NCBI GenBank assembly: GCA_003670825.1 | Contig: QWQL01000133.1 | Coordinates: 1-12,099, forward strand | Length of the DNA: 12,099 nucleotides | Direction of reading: 5' to 3' | Source: Planctomycetota bacterium | Lineage (GTDB): Bacteria > Planctomycetota > Planctomycetia > Pirellulales > UBA1268 | Shown here: positions 1 to 7,354 of the stretch, piece by piece | How the letters are laid out: each line of letters opens with the position of its first letter | Numbering within the stretch: the first letter of the stretch is position 1 | Notes under the pieces: model-generated | Databases searched by the model: none | The model's input: only the letters and a program-made list of their open reading frames with translations | Told to the model about the DNA's origin: nothing | Program-made: the position numbers and the translations under genes

Positions 1-1544
1 ACCGCGACAGGGTCATAGAGGCCACGGCGGCCGAGCATGTTCCAGAACAGGCGGCCCTCTGGCCAGACGCCTGCCGGCGGCCGGATCGCCTGCCGGAAAC
101 TCTGGGCCCGGTGGGCGACATTGACCCAGGTGCCGTTTCTCTCCGCAAAGCCTACGGCTGGAAGCCGCCAGGAGGCGAGCCGCATCAACGGTGAGTCGAA
201 CAGGTCCTGCACGACAAGGTGCCTGAGGCCGGCGAAGGTATCGGCGGCGGCCGTGTCGATCCAGGGGCCCGGGTACCCGGCGGTAATCCAGGCCGCGTCG
301 GCGCTGCCGGCGGAGATGTGGGCAACGAGATCGGTCCATGACCGACCTCCGGCGCCATACACCGCCAGCACCTCCTCAACGCCACGGCGATTGGGGCACT
401 TCTCACCACGGATCGTGAACCCGCCTGGAAAGGATTCGTCGGCCCCCGACGTCGGCACGAAGCCCATCGCCAGGAAGGCCTGCGGGTCGATCGACCGCGC
501 GACAGCGCAGAGCATCCACGCCTCCTCGACGGTGAGCATCGGGGAGACTGCCACGGCCAGCCGACCGGCCGCCTTGAGGTCATCGCGGAGTTTCGTCACG
601 ACCTCGGACCACTCCACGGTTTCAGCCGCCGGTGCGGCCACGCCAGTGCCACGAGGGGCAGGGGAGGGTGATCGTCGAGACGCTTCGAGGATCCGCGCGG
701 CATCGTGGAGGTGATGCCAGCCATAGCGGCCGTCGTCGCATATCCACCACCCGTTGACGTGGGGATTTTCTCGGGGCTTCAGCCGATACACGGCGTCTTG
801 GTTGTGCTCGGTGAAGATCGAGCAGCCGGCCGAGCAGCCGCCGCAGACGTTGGCCTCCCGCTTCAGGAACCAGACCCGCTGCTGGTAGAGAAAGTCCTTG
901 TCGCCAAGGGCGCCCACGGGGCAGAGGTCGACCACGTTGCCCGAGAGTTTGTTGGCGAGCGGATGGCCTGGGAAGACGTCGATCTCCTCCTTCGCGCCGC
1001 GACTGGTCACCATCAGTTCGCTGGTTCCCGAGATCTCGCGGGTAAACCGCACGCACCGGGTGCACATGATGCAGCGGTCGACGAACAGCGTGACAGTCGG
1101 GCCGACGTCCCGCTTGCGGCTGGAGAAGGCATGGAGGTCGGCGCGGCGTTCTGGCTGCCCGTGCTCGAAGTGGTAGTCCTGCAGCAGGCACTCCCCCGCC
1201 TTGTCGCAGATCGGGCAGTCGATCGGGTGGTCGATCAGCAGGGCCTCCTCGACCCGCGCCCGGCTTTCCGTCACCAACGGACTCTCGGTGACGATCACCG
1301 TCCCGTCCTTGACCGGCGTCTGGCAGCCGGGGACGAGCTTCGGCACCATCGTTACTTTGCCAGTGGCGGCGTCACGCTGGCCGGTCTCGATCAGGCACAT
1401 CCGGCAGCTGGCGACGACCGACAGCCCGGGATGCCAGCAGTAGTGGGGGATCTCCTTCCCGGCGCGGCGGGCCGCCTCGATGCAGTTGAGCCGCTCGTCG
1501 GCCCCGATCTCGATTTCCGTTCCGTCGACGATGACGACTGGCAT
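1..1544 (-). CDS. nuoG: NADH-quinone oxidoreductase subunit G, 3' end outside the window
   Basis: Electron-carrying subunit of the peripheral arm of complex I. The frame is open for 514 codons from the ATG at 1544 to the left edge, so the C-terminus is missing. Residues 1-78 form a ferredoxin-like [2Fe-2S] domain with C36, C47, C50 and C74 (N1b). H106, C110, C113 and C119 give the HxxxCxxCxxxxxC N5 site. C158, C161, C164 and C208 give N4. C234, C237, C241 and C269 match CxxCxxxCx27C, the optional N7 site. A molybdopterin-oxidoreductase-like region without catalytic function follows. A motif of the type AERNGTWVN appears at 467-475, earlier than in the 780-910 residue E. coli and Thermus proteins, which suggests a shortened C-terminal domain. 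The start overlaps the nuoF stop (TGATG), and GGAG lies 7 nt upstream. The family call is certain; the total length is unknown. Confidence 0.96.
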   Translation of the reverse strand, partial: MPVVIVDGTEIEIGADERLNCIEAARRAGKEIPHYCWHPGLSVVASCRMCLIETGQRDAATGKVTMVPKLVPGCQTPVKDGTVIVTESPLVTESRARVEEALLIDHPIDCPICDKAGECLLQDYHFEHGQPERRADLHAFSSRKRDVGPTVTLFVDRCIMCTRCVRFTREISGTSELMVTSRGAKEEIDVFPGHPLANKLSGNVVDLCPVGALGDKDFLYQQRVWFLKREANVCGGCSAGCSIFTEHNQDAVYRLKPRENPHVNGWWICDDGRYGWHHLHDAARILEASRRSPSPAPRGTGVAAPAAETVEWSEVVTKLRDDLKAAGRLAVAVSPMLTVEEAWMLCAVARSIDPQAFLAMGFVPTSGADESFPGGFTIRGEKCPNRRGVEEVLAVYGAGGRSWTDLVAHISAGSADAAWITAGYPGPWIDTAAADTFAGLRHLVVQDLFDSPLMRLASWRLPAVGFAERNGTWVNVAHRAQSFRQAIRPPAGVWPEGRLFWNMLGRRGLYDPVA

Positions 1545-2899
1545 CAGTGGGCTCCGACGATCGGCAGGGCGGGCACGGGGTCGGTCACCATCCAGCCGCT
1601 TGGATTGGTCCGCTTGATGGTGTCTTCGAACTCGCCGCGGAACTTCTTGATCGCGTTCTTGATCGGCCAGGCGGCGCCGTCGGCCAGACCGCAGATCGTG
1701 CTGCCGGGCATCATGCCCATCGTGGATCCGATTTCAAGCAGGATGTCGAGATCCTTGAGCCGCCCCCTGCCCGCCTTGATCCGCTCCAAGAGCCGCAGCG
1801 ACCAGCTCGTGCCCTCTCGGCAGGGCGTGCACTGGCCGCACGACTCGTGGGCGAAGAATCGGCAGGAGTTGTGCAGGAAGTCGACGATGCTCACCGTCTC
1901 ATCGATCACCACCACGGCCGCCGTGCCCAGGCCGAGGCAGCCCACCTTGCCGGGGCCGGCAAAATCCAACGGCGTGTCGAGTTCGCTCTCGGTCATGAGT
2001 CCCATCGAGATGCCACCGGGGATCACCGCCTTGGCCCGACGTCCCTTCCACACACCGCCGCCGAAGTGGTCGATGAGTTCGCGGGCGGTGATGCCCAGCG
2101 GCGCCTCGTAGCAGCCGGGCTTTTCGACGTGTCCGGAGAGGCAGTAGAGCTTGGGCCCGTAGGAGCCCGGATCACGGGGGTTGGCCGGGTCGGCCGGCAC
2201 GCCGATCGACTTGAACCAGTCGACGCCGCGGCGGGCAATCTGCGCCACGCAGGCCATCGTTTCGATGTTGTTGACGACCGTCGGCTTGCGGAACAGGCCC
2301 TCAATCGCCGGAAACGGGGGCTTGATCCGCGGCCAGGCCCGCTTGCCCTCCAGGCTCTCGATCAGGCCCGTTTCCTCACCGCAGATGTAGGCCGCCGCGC
2401 CGCGGTGCAGGTAGAGCTCGAGCGAGAAGCCGCTGCCGCGGATGTTGCTCCCGAGATAGCCGGCCGCGTAGGCCTCGTCGATCGCCGCCTGGAGGCGATG
2501 CCAGCTCCGCGGGTATTCGTACCGCAGGTAGAGGTAGGCAGTGGAGGCCCGCGTCGCGTAGGCGGAGAGGATGATTCCCTCGATCACCTGATGGGGATCG
2601 TCCTCCATCAGGATCCGGTTGTTGAACGTACCCGGCTCGCTCTCATCGGCATTGATGCAGAGGTAGATCGGGCCCGGATGGTCCTTCGGCAGGAACGTCC
2701 ACTTGAGGCCGGTGGAGAAGCCGGCGCCGCCGCGGCCGCGCAGGCCCGATGCCTTGACCATCTCGACGACGTCGGCGGGCTGCTTTTCAGAGAGCGTGGT
2801 CTCGAGCGGCGCGTAGCCGCCGCGGCTCTTGTAGCTGGTGAGCGTGTACCCGTCGGACACGCCGACGGCCTCGAGGAGCACGGGCTTGAATGGCTGCAT
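1544..2899 (-). CDS. nuoF: NADH-quinone oxidoreductase subunit F (FMN/NADH-binding)
   Basis: Oxidises NADH and passes electrons through FMN into the iron-sulfur chain of complex I, on the cytoplasmic side. The protein has 451 residues, the normal length. The glycine-rich nucleotide site GLRGRGGAGF is at 52-61. The FMN-site motif NADESEPGTFNNR follows, and then CGEETGLIESLEGKR. The [4Fe-4S] N3 ligands are C354, C357, C360 (SCGQCTPCREG) and C403 (TICG). The frame is open 40 codons further upstream, but that stretch lies entirely inside nuoE and does not look like NuoF. The ATG at 2899 gives the expected N-terminus and leaves 2 nt after the nuoE stop (TGA-CC-ATG). AAGG sits about 11 nt upstream. 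Coupled translation with nuoE is likely. Confidence 0.97.
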   Translation of the reverse strand: MQPFKPVLLEAVGVSDGYTLTSYKSRGGYAPLETTLSEKQPADVVEMVKASGLRGRGGAGFSTGLKWTFLPKDHPGPIYLCINADESEPGTFNNRILMEDDPHQVIEGIILSAYATRASTAYLYLRYEYPRSWHRLQAAIDEAYAAGYLGSNIRGSGFSLELYLHRGAAAYICGEETGLIESLEGKRAWPRIKPPFPAIEGLFRKPTVVNNIETMACVAQIARRGVDWFKSIGVPADPANPRDPGSYGPKLYCLSGHVEKPGCYEAPLGITARELIDHFGGGVWKGRRAKAVIPGGISMGLMTESELDTPLDFAGPGKVGCLGLGTAAVVVIDETVSIVDFLHNSCRFFAHESCGQCTPCREGTSWSLRLLERIKAGRGRLKDLDILLEIGSTMGMMPGSTICGLADGAAWPIKNAIKKFRGEFEDTIKRTNPSGWMVTDPVPALPIVGAH

Positions 2900-2901
2900 G
2901 G

Positions 2902-3399
2902 TCAGGTCGCCTTGGCCCGGGGCTGCTTGAGTGCCGCCGTGGCAGTGTCGGGAGTCATGTTCATGAGCAGGTCGTCGTTGGCGAGGATGCACGGGGCGAA
3001 GTCGCAGGCCCCGAGGCACTCCGCAGGCTCGATCGTGAGCGATCCGTCGGCCGTGGTGCCATACGGCCGGATGTCGTTGGCATGGCAGAGGTGTTCGAGC
3101 AGCTGGTCGCCGCCGCGCAGGGCACAGGAGATCGACCGACAGACAAACGCCCGGACCGTGCCGTGCGGTTTCTCCTGATAAAAGAACTGGTAGAAGCTGA
3201 GCGTGTCCTGCACCTCGGCCGGGGCCAGCCCCAGAATGGCGGCGATCTCGGCCACGGCCTCGAGTGGCACGTGCCGCAGTTCGGCGTTGACGATGTGCAG
3301 GGCCGGGAGCGTGAGCGCCTGGCGGTTGGGATACCGGGGCGCGAGCGCCTCGATCTTGGCAACCATCTCGTCGGTGAGCACGCTGCGCTTGGCGATCAT
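2902..3399 (-). CDS. nuoE: NADH-quinone oxidoreductase subunit E ([2Fe-2S] N1a)
   Basis: Small thioredoxin-fold ferredoxin subunit that partners NuoF in the NADH dehydrogenase module. It has 165 residues, typical for the family. The N-terminal half (about 8-75) is the helical part, ending in a conserved-looking VQDTLSFYQFF. The four cluster ligands are C87 and C92 (CxxxxC in VCRSISCALRG) and C128 and C132 (CxxxC in ECLGACDFAP). Its ATG overlaps the nuoD stop as ATGA, the usual sign of translational coupling, and nuoF begins 2 nt after its stop. The weak GGAA nine bases upstream is compatible with coupling. No key residue is missing. Confidence 0.96.
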   Translation of the reverse strand: MIAKRSVLTDEMVAKIEALAPRYPNRQALTLPALHIVNAELRHVPLEAVAEIAAILGLAPAEVQDTLSFYQFFYQEKPHGTVRAFVCRSISCALRGGDQLLEHLCHANDIRPYGTTADGSLTIEPAECLGACDFAPCILANDDLLMNMTPDTATAALKQPRAKAT

Positions 3400-4628
3400 C
3401 GGTCGAGTTCCGCGGCGATGATGTTGAGGCTGCCGAGCACGGCGACCACGTCGGAGAGCGTGTGGCCGCGGATCAGCTGCGGGAAGAGGGCGAAGTGAAG
3501 CACGCTCGGCGGCCGGCAGCGGGCCCGGTAGGCGTTCTCGCTGCCGTCACCCACGATGTAGAAGCCGAGTTCGCCGTTGGGGGCCTCGGTTGCGGCATAC
3601 GATTCCTCGTGGGGCACTTCGAAGCCGCGGTTGCTCATCGAGAGTTCGAAGTGCGAGATCGTGCCCTCGATCGTCGAATACACCTGCTGCTTCGTGGGCC
3701 GCGCGACCCGCTGGCCGATGCCCACGTCGACGGGCCCGGCCGGCAGGTTCTCCAGCGCCTGAGCCACGATCCGGAGGCTCTCGCGCATCTCCTGCATGCG
3801 GACGAGATAGCGGGAGTAGCAGTCGCCGGCACTGGCGCAGCAGACCTGGAAATCGAGATCCCCGTAGGCGAGATAGGGGTCGTCCTTCCGGAGATCTCGG
3901 GTCACGCCGCTGGCCCGGGCCACCGGCCCGGTAGCCCCGCCGTTGATCGCCTCTTCCTTCGTCAGCACCCCCACGCCCTTGGTGCGGTCGACAAAGATGC
4001 GGTTTCGCGTCAGCAGCCGCTCCATGTCGTTGAGCGTCTTGGGGAAGTTCTTGAGGAAGATGCGGATCTTCTCGATGACCAGCGGCGTGAAGTCGTGGGA
4101 GGCGCCGCCGACGCGGGTGTAGGAGTTGGTGAACCGGGCTCCGCAGAGCGTCTCGAAAATATCGTAGATGACTTCCCGCTGGTAGAAGCCGTAGAGGAAG
4201 AAGGTGAAGGCCCCGGTGTCGAGGCCCACGGCCCCGTTGCTCAGCAGGTGGTCGCTGATCCGGGCCAGCTCCGCGATGATCGTCCGGATGTAGGTGCATC
4301 GCGGCGTGAGTTCGATGCCCAGCAGGGTCTCGACCGCGCCGTGCCAGGCCACGTTGTTGGCCATCGGAGAGATGTAGTTCATCCGGTCCGTCACCGTGAC
4401 GTACTGATTGAAGCTGAGGTGCTCGCCGATCTTTTCGAAGCCTGAGTGGAGGTAGCCCATCTCCGGCATGGCGTCGACGACCCGTTCGCCGTCGAGTTTG
4501 AGCACGAGGCGGAGCGTGGTGTGGGTGGCAGGATGCTGCGGGCCGAAGTTGAGCGTCCAGAGGTAGTCCTCGGAACGCGCTCCCGCCTCGGGACCGGCGG
4601 TGCCAAACTCTGGAGTGGCGATGGACAT
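3396..4628 (-). CDS. nuoD: NADH-quinone oxidoreductase subunit D (49-kDa, quinone site)
   Basis: Forms the quinone-reducing site with NuoB, next to cluster N2; related to the large subunit of [NiFe] hydrogenases. It has 410 residues. Typical family stretches are NFGPQHPATHTTLRLVL (27-43), EMGYLHSGFEKIGEH, the TDRMNYISPMANN block and SYTRVGGASHDF. The C-terminal segment is RCRPPSVLHF...DVVAVLGSLNIIAAELDR. It is a stand-alone gene, not a nuoCD fusion as in enterobacteria. The leader between nuoC and nuoD is only 9 nt and C-rich (TGACCCCCACCCATG), with no Shine-Dalgarno, so translation probably depends on reinitiation after nuoC. Confidence 0.97.
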   Translation of the reverse strand: MSIATPEFGTAGPEAGARSEDYLWTLNFGPQHPATHTTLRLVLKLDGERVVDAMPEMGYLHSGFEKIGEHLSFNQYVTVTDRMNYISPMANNVAWHGAVETLLGIELTPRCTYIRTIIAELARISDHLLSNGAVGLDTGAFTFFLYGFYQREVIYDIFETLCGARFTNSYTRVGGASHDFTPLVIEKIRIFLKNFPKTLNDMERLLTRNRIFVDRTKGVGVLTKEEAINGGATGPVARASGVTRDLRKDDPYLAYGDLDFQVCCASAGDCYSRYLVRMQEMRESLRIVAQALENLPAGPVDVGIGQRVARPTKQQVYSTIEGTISHFELSMSNRGFEVPHEESYAATEAPNGELGFYIVGDGSENAYRARCRPPSVLHFALFPQLIRGHTLSDVVAVLGSLNIIAAELDR

Positions 4629-4637
4629 GGGTGGGGG

Positions 4638-5147
4638 TCAGCTGTGGTCGCGGGTGATGATCGGAAAGTTGTGGCGTTCGCCGCGGCCCTGAAGCGGGTA
4701 GTCCTTGCGGAGCGGGTGCGCGGTGAACTCCTGCGGCATGACGAGGCGTCGCAGATCGGGGTGGCCTGAGAAGCGGATGCCAAACAGATCCCAGACCTCG
4801 CGCTCGAGCCAGTTGGCTGCTGCCCAGAGCGGCACCACGCTCTTCACTGTGGGGTCGGGATCGTCGACGAACACACGGACCGTGAGCCGGCAGTTGGTGG
4901 CCGTCGAAACGAGCAGGTAGACGAGGCCGTAGCGGTGCTTGGCACCGGGATACTCGAGGTAGTCGACGCAGGTGACGTCGATGAGGAGATCAAAGCCCTG
5001 CTCCTTGAGCCAGGCGAGGGCCTCAAACGACCGGGGCTCCGGCACGACCACCCGAGTCTGGCCGCGGAAGACACTCGTTTCCACAGCGCCGCACCGGGCG
5101 GCCAGACCGGCGAGGATGTCGTCGACAGCGAGAGGCATGGAAGGCAT
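4638..5147 (-). CDS. nuoC: NADH-quinone oxidoreductase subunit C (30-kDa)
   Basis: Structural subunit of the connecting arm of complex I that packs against NuoD. It has 169 residues. The diagnostic signature ERxxWDxFGIxFxGHPDLRR is present as EREVWDLFGIRFSGHPDLRR near residues 120-139, followed by PLRKDYPLQGRGER at the C-terminus. The start used is the ATG at 5147; a second ATG three codons in (5138) is equally possible. No Shine-Dalgarno precedes either. Unlike the other junctions in this operon, nuoC is separated from nuoB by a 52-nt gap carrying two copies of ACTCACCC (reading the coding strand). Confidence 0.96.
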   Translation of the reverse strand: MPSMPLAVDDILAGLAARCGAVETSVFRGQTRVVVPEPRSFEALAWLKEQGFDLLIDVTCVDYLEYPGAKHRYGLVYLLVSTATNCRLTVRVFVDDPDPTVKSVVPLWAAANWLEREVWDLFGIRFSGHPDLRRLVMPQEFTAHPLRKDYPLQGRGERHNFPIITRDHS

Positions 5148-5199
5148 GGGCGGAGACAGGCGTGATGGGTGGGTGAGTGGCGGGTGAGTCGGTCGGCGG

Positions 5200-5838
5200 T
5201 CAGGTTTTCGCGGCCACGGCGTCGGCGGCGGCGGCGAGTTCCCGCTGGAGCATGGGGTTTCGCGAGGCGTCGCTCGTCAGCGGGCCGGCCATCTCCACGA
5301 GGGCCCGCTTCCGGAGCTGGCGACCTGCGGTGTCGAACTCGCGGCCCGTGATCGTGCCTTCGCGCTGGATCTTGTCCTGGAGGTCGATGATCGCCTGAAT
5401 GAGCTGCTCGGGCCGCGGTGGGCAGCCCGGCACGTACATGTCGACCGGGATGAAGCGGTCGATACCCTGCACGACGGCATAGGTATCGAACACGCCGCCG
5501 GTGCTGGCGCAGGCGCCCATCGAAATGCACCACTTCGGCTCGTGCATCTGCTGCCAGATCCGCTGCAGCACCGGAAGCATCTTCATCACCACCCGGCCGG
5601 CGACGATCATCAGGTCGCACTGCCGGGGACTGAAGCGAAAGACCTCCGCTCCAAACCGCGCCAGATCGTGCTTGGCGGCTCCCGTGGCCATCAACTCGAT
5701 GCCGCAGCAGGCCGTGGCAAAGGGCATCGGCCAGAGGCTGTTCTTGCGGCACCAGTTTGCCAACGCATCGAGTTGGCCGACCATGACATTTTCGGGAAGC
5801 TCGAGACCGCCAGACGAACCGGAATGCACTACCGCCAT
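5200..5838 (-). CDS. nuoB: NADH-quinone oxidoreductase subunit B (cluster N2)
   Basis: Carries [4Fe-4S] cluster N2, the last electron carrier before quinone. It has 212 residues. The N2 ligands are the adjacent pair C44-C45 (TACCGIE), C110 (SMGAC) and C139 (VPGCPPRPE), matching the E. coli spacing. Two further cysteines sit near the cluster, C74 in SPRQCD and C104 in KWCISMGAC; E. coli has Ala and Val at these positions. The C-terminus, about 170-212, is Ala-rich and not obviously conserved. The start overlaps the end of nuoA by 10 nt, and AAGGGGGTG, nearly the ideal Shine-Dalgarno, lies 5 nt upstream. Confidence 0.97.
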   Translation of the reverse strand: MAVVHSGSSGGLELPENVMVGQLDALANWCRKNSLWPMPFATACCGIELMATGAAKHDLARFGAEVFRFSPRQCDLMIVAGRVVMKMLPVLQRIWQQMHEPKWCISMGACASTGGVFDTYAVVQGIDRFIPVDMYVPGCPPRPEQLIQAIIDLQDKIQREGTITGREFDTAGRQLRKRALVEMAGPLTSDASRNPMLQRELAAAADAVAAKT

Positions 5839-6224
5839 CGAAACACCCCCTTGCGCCAGTCATAGGCGAAGCCGACAACGACCAGGGCGATAAACAGCAT
5901 CGCACCGCCAAATACGAGTCCGCGGGAGGAGACGAGCCCGCCGTCCACAGCGGCATCGATCCCAGCCGCCGAGCGGCTGGCGACGGCCCACGGGTAGAGG
6001 AACAGCAGTTCGACGTCAAACACCAGAAAGGTGATCGCGACCAGGTGGAAGCGAACGTCAAATCGCCGCTTGGTGTCGTGGAAGGGATCCATGCCGCTCT
6101 CGTACGGCATCTCCTTCACAGCCCCGGACCGCCGGGGGCCGATCAGCCCCGCGGCCACCACGAGGCCGACCGAGACCGCCGCCGCGATCGCGACGAACAG
6201 CAACACGGGGAGGATCGCGTCCAT
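5829..6224 (-). CDS. nuoA: NADH-quinone oxidoreductase subunit A
   Basis: Small membrane subunit that anchors the peripheral arm near the quinone site. It has 131 residues with three predicted transmembrane helices at about 4-29, 60-82 and 100-121. The conserved cytoplasmic loop reads MPYESGMDP, then RFDVRFHLVAITFLVFDVE, the hallmark of this family. It is the first gene of the operon and is preceded by a GAGG four to five bases before the ATG. The upstream control region contains a terminator of the preceding unit and an inverted repeat. The next gene, nuoB, starts inside its last codons. Confidence 0.97.
   Translation of the reverse strand: MDAILPVLLFVAIAAAVSVGLVVAAGLIGPRRSGAVKEMPYESGMDPFHDTKRRFDVRFHLVAITFLVFDVELLFLYPWAVASRSAAGIDAAVDGGLVSSRGLVFGGAMLFIALVVVGFAYDWRKGVFRWR
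5844..5852 (-). promoter_or_regulatory. Strong ribosome binding site of nuoB
   Basis: On the coding strand this reads AAGGGGGTG, one mismatch from AAGGAGGTG, and lies inside the nuoA reading frame just before the nuoB ATG at 5838. It fixes the nuoB start and explains the 10-nt overlap of the two genes. It is the best Shine-Dalgarno in the nuo cluster; nuoC and nuoD have none visible. Confidence 0.7.
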
Positions 6225-6283
6225 GGGGCCTCGGGCGGGATGGGGCTTCAGATTGGCGATGTGCGAATTTCGGCCGCAGGAAT

Positions 6284-6311
6284 CGACTTCGTGAAATTCG
6301 TCACGAAGTCG
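6284..6311. promoter_or_regulatory. 11-bp perfect inverted repeat upstream of nuoA
   Basis: The arms CGACTTCGTGA and TCACGAAGTCG are exact reverse complements separated by AATTCG. A second, smaller dyad, TTCGT-C-ACGAA, overlaps the right half (6297-6307). The element lies 60 nt before the nuoA ATG and 6 nt beyond the T-run of the preceding terminator. It has no T-tract of its own in either direction, so it is less likely to be a terminator than an operator or a leader hairpin of the nuo transcript. No convincing -35/-10 pair was found; TTCACG with CGAAAT 17 nt later on the minus strand is only a weak match. Confidence 0.55.
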
Positions 6312-6317
6312 GGTCCT

Positions 6318-6347
6318 AAAAAAGCCGGGGGCTCGTCGCCCGCCGGC
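6318..6347 (-). terminator. Intrinsic terminator of the glycan gene pair
   Basis: On the minus strand: stem GCCGG plus GGGC (a single C bulged between them), loop GACGA, then GCCC plus CCGGC, followed directly by six T. That is nine base pairs, almost all G-C, with a proper U-tract. It lies 86 nt after the RgpF-like stop codon and before nuoA, so it should separate the glycan genes from the nuo operon. Confidence 0.85.
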
Positions 6348-6432
6348 CTGTCCGTAACCGACACAGTTATACAGGGCTCGTTTCCAGGCGACGAGTCGGC
6401 TCGGTTTCCCGGGGGGCCCGGGGCCGCCGGGG

Positions 6433-7326
6433 TCATCCGCACCGGGCCAGATGGCGGTGGATCAGCCCCAGATCGTACGGGGTTGTCCGCCCCAGGGCCG
6501 CCACCACGCGGCCGAGGTCGATCCCGTAGTGATTCACCCGAAACAGGCCGATTTTGACGTAGGGCACGCCCGCCTCGAGCAGCCGCCACCAGACCAGTTC
6601 GCTCGGATTGTGGGGGGTGCGGCGGCTCTTGCGGACCAGCCGCCACGATCGACGCGGCGCAAGGAGCGATACCTGCGGCAGCACCTCGCGGAGGCTGACC
6701 TGCGACGCCCTCGAGGCGTCGTACAGCCCGGCCACGGTGAATCCCGCCTCGATGGCGGACGCCGACAGGCCGATCTCGAATCGCTCGATCACGTCGCGCT
6801 TCGTCGCCAGCGGCCTGACACCCGACCAGAAGCGGTCGTACCAGGACGATTCCAGCAGCCGGCGACGCATGCCGAAAAACCACGACTGGAGGTGTCGCTG
6901 TCGAGGCATGGCCCGGCTCGTTGGCTGATCGGAAACCACCATTCCCCAGAGGTCTGCGGCAGCCGTGCGGGGAGTAGTGAAGGCAGGGGCAAGGTCGAAG
7001 AGCGGCCCATAGACGCTATCGTTGACGCAGATGATCTCGTCGAAAGAAGTGCGATCGAGTTTCGCAAGGCCGTCTTTCCAGGCGCAGAAATCGTAGCCCT
7101 CGTTTGACCGCGGCACGAAGTCGTCGACGATCCCGGTAAGTTCCGCCGGCAGCCGGTGGCTGCCGTTCGATACGACCACCAGCCGGTCGGCGAACGGACG
7201 GTACGCGGTGACGGCGTGCACGACGTGCGGGTCGAAGCCGCCATCCGGGTCGAAGTGGGCGAACACGATCGCCCGGCGGCGGCGGGCTGCCGGCGGTCGG
7301 AGCGGAAGAAGCGGGGCGTCGTTCAT
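6433..7326 (-). CDS. Rhamnan synthesis F (RgpF)-like glycan biosynthesis protein
   Basis: Protein of 297 residues resembling the rhamnan synthesis protein F family (Pfam RgpF), whose members take part in building rhamnose-containing or other cell-surface polysaccharides. Recognisable blocks in family order are SNEGYDFCAWKDGL (74-87), ICVNDSVYGPL (99-109), DLWGMVVSD (125-133), HLQSWFFGMRR (145-155), and NPSELVWWRLLEAG followed by PYVKIGLFRVN (240-265). There is no signal peptide or membrane helix, so it is probably cytoplasmic or peripheral. The frame is open far upstream into the GT2 gene, but the ATG at 7326 is the only one that falls after that gene's stop and gives a sensible N-terminus. 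It lies 28 nt after the GT2 gene and ends before the terminator at 6318-6347. The exact sugar and reaction cannot be read from sequence. Confidence 0.82.
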   Translation of the reverse strand: MNDAPLLPLRPPAARRRRAIVFAHFDPDGGFDPHVVHAVTAYRPFADRLVVVSNGSHRLPAELTGIVDDFVPRSNEGYDFCAWKDGLAKLDRTSFDEIICVNDSVYGPLFDLAPAFTTPRTAAADLWGMVVSDQPTSRAMPRQRHLQSWFFGMRRRLLESSWYDRFWSGVRPLATKRDVIERFEIGLSASAIEAGFTVAGLYDASRASQVSLREVLPQVSLLAPRRSWRLVRKSRRTPHNPSELVWWRLLEAGVPYVKIGLFRVNHYGIDLGRVVAALGRTTPYDLGLIHRHLARCG

Positions 7327-7354
7327 GGGCTGATGGGGCGATCCCGCCCCGCGA

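Noticed and set aside
705..4445. Long plus-strand open frames antisense to nuoG, nuoF and nuoD (705-2111, 1547-3178, 3462-4445)
   Set aside because: They mirror conserved nuo genes whose motifs are complete on the minus strand. Open antisense frames are expected in GC-rich coding DNA, and their translations show no recognisable domain.
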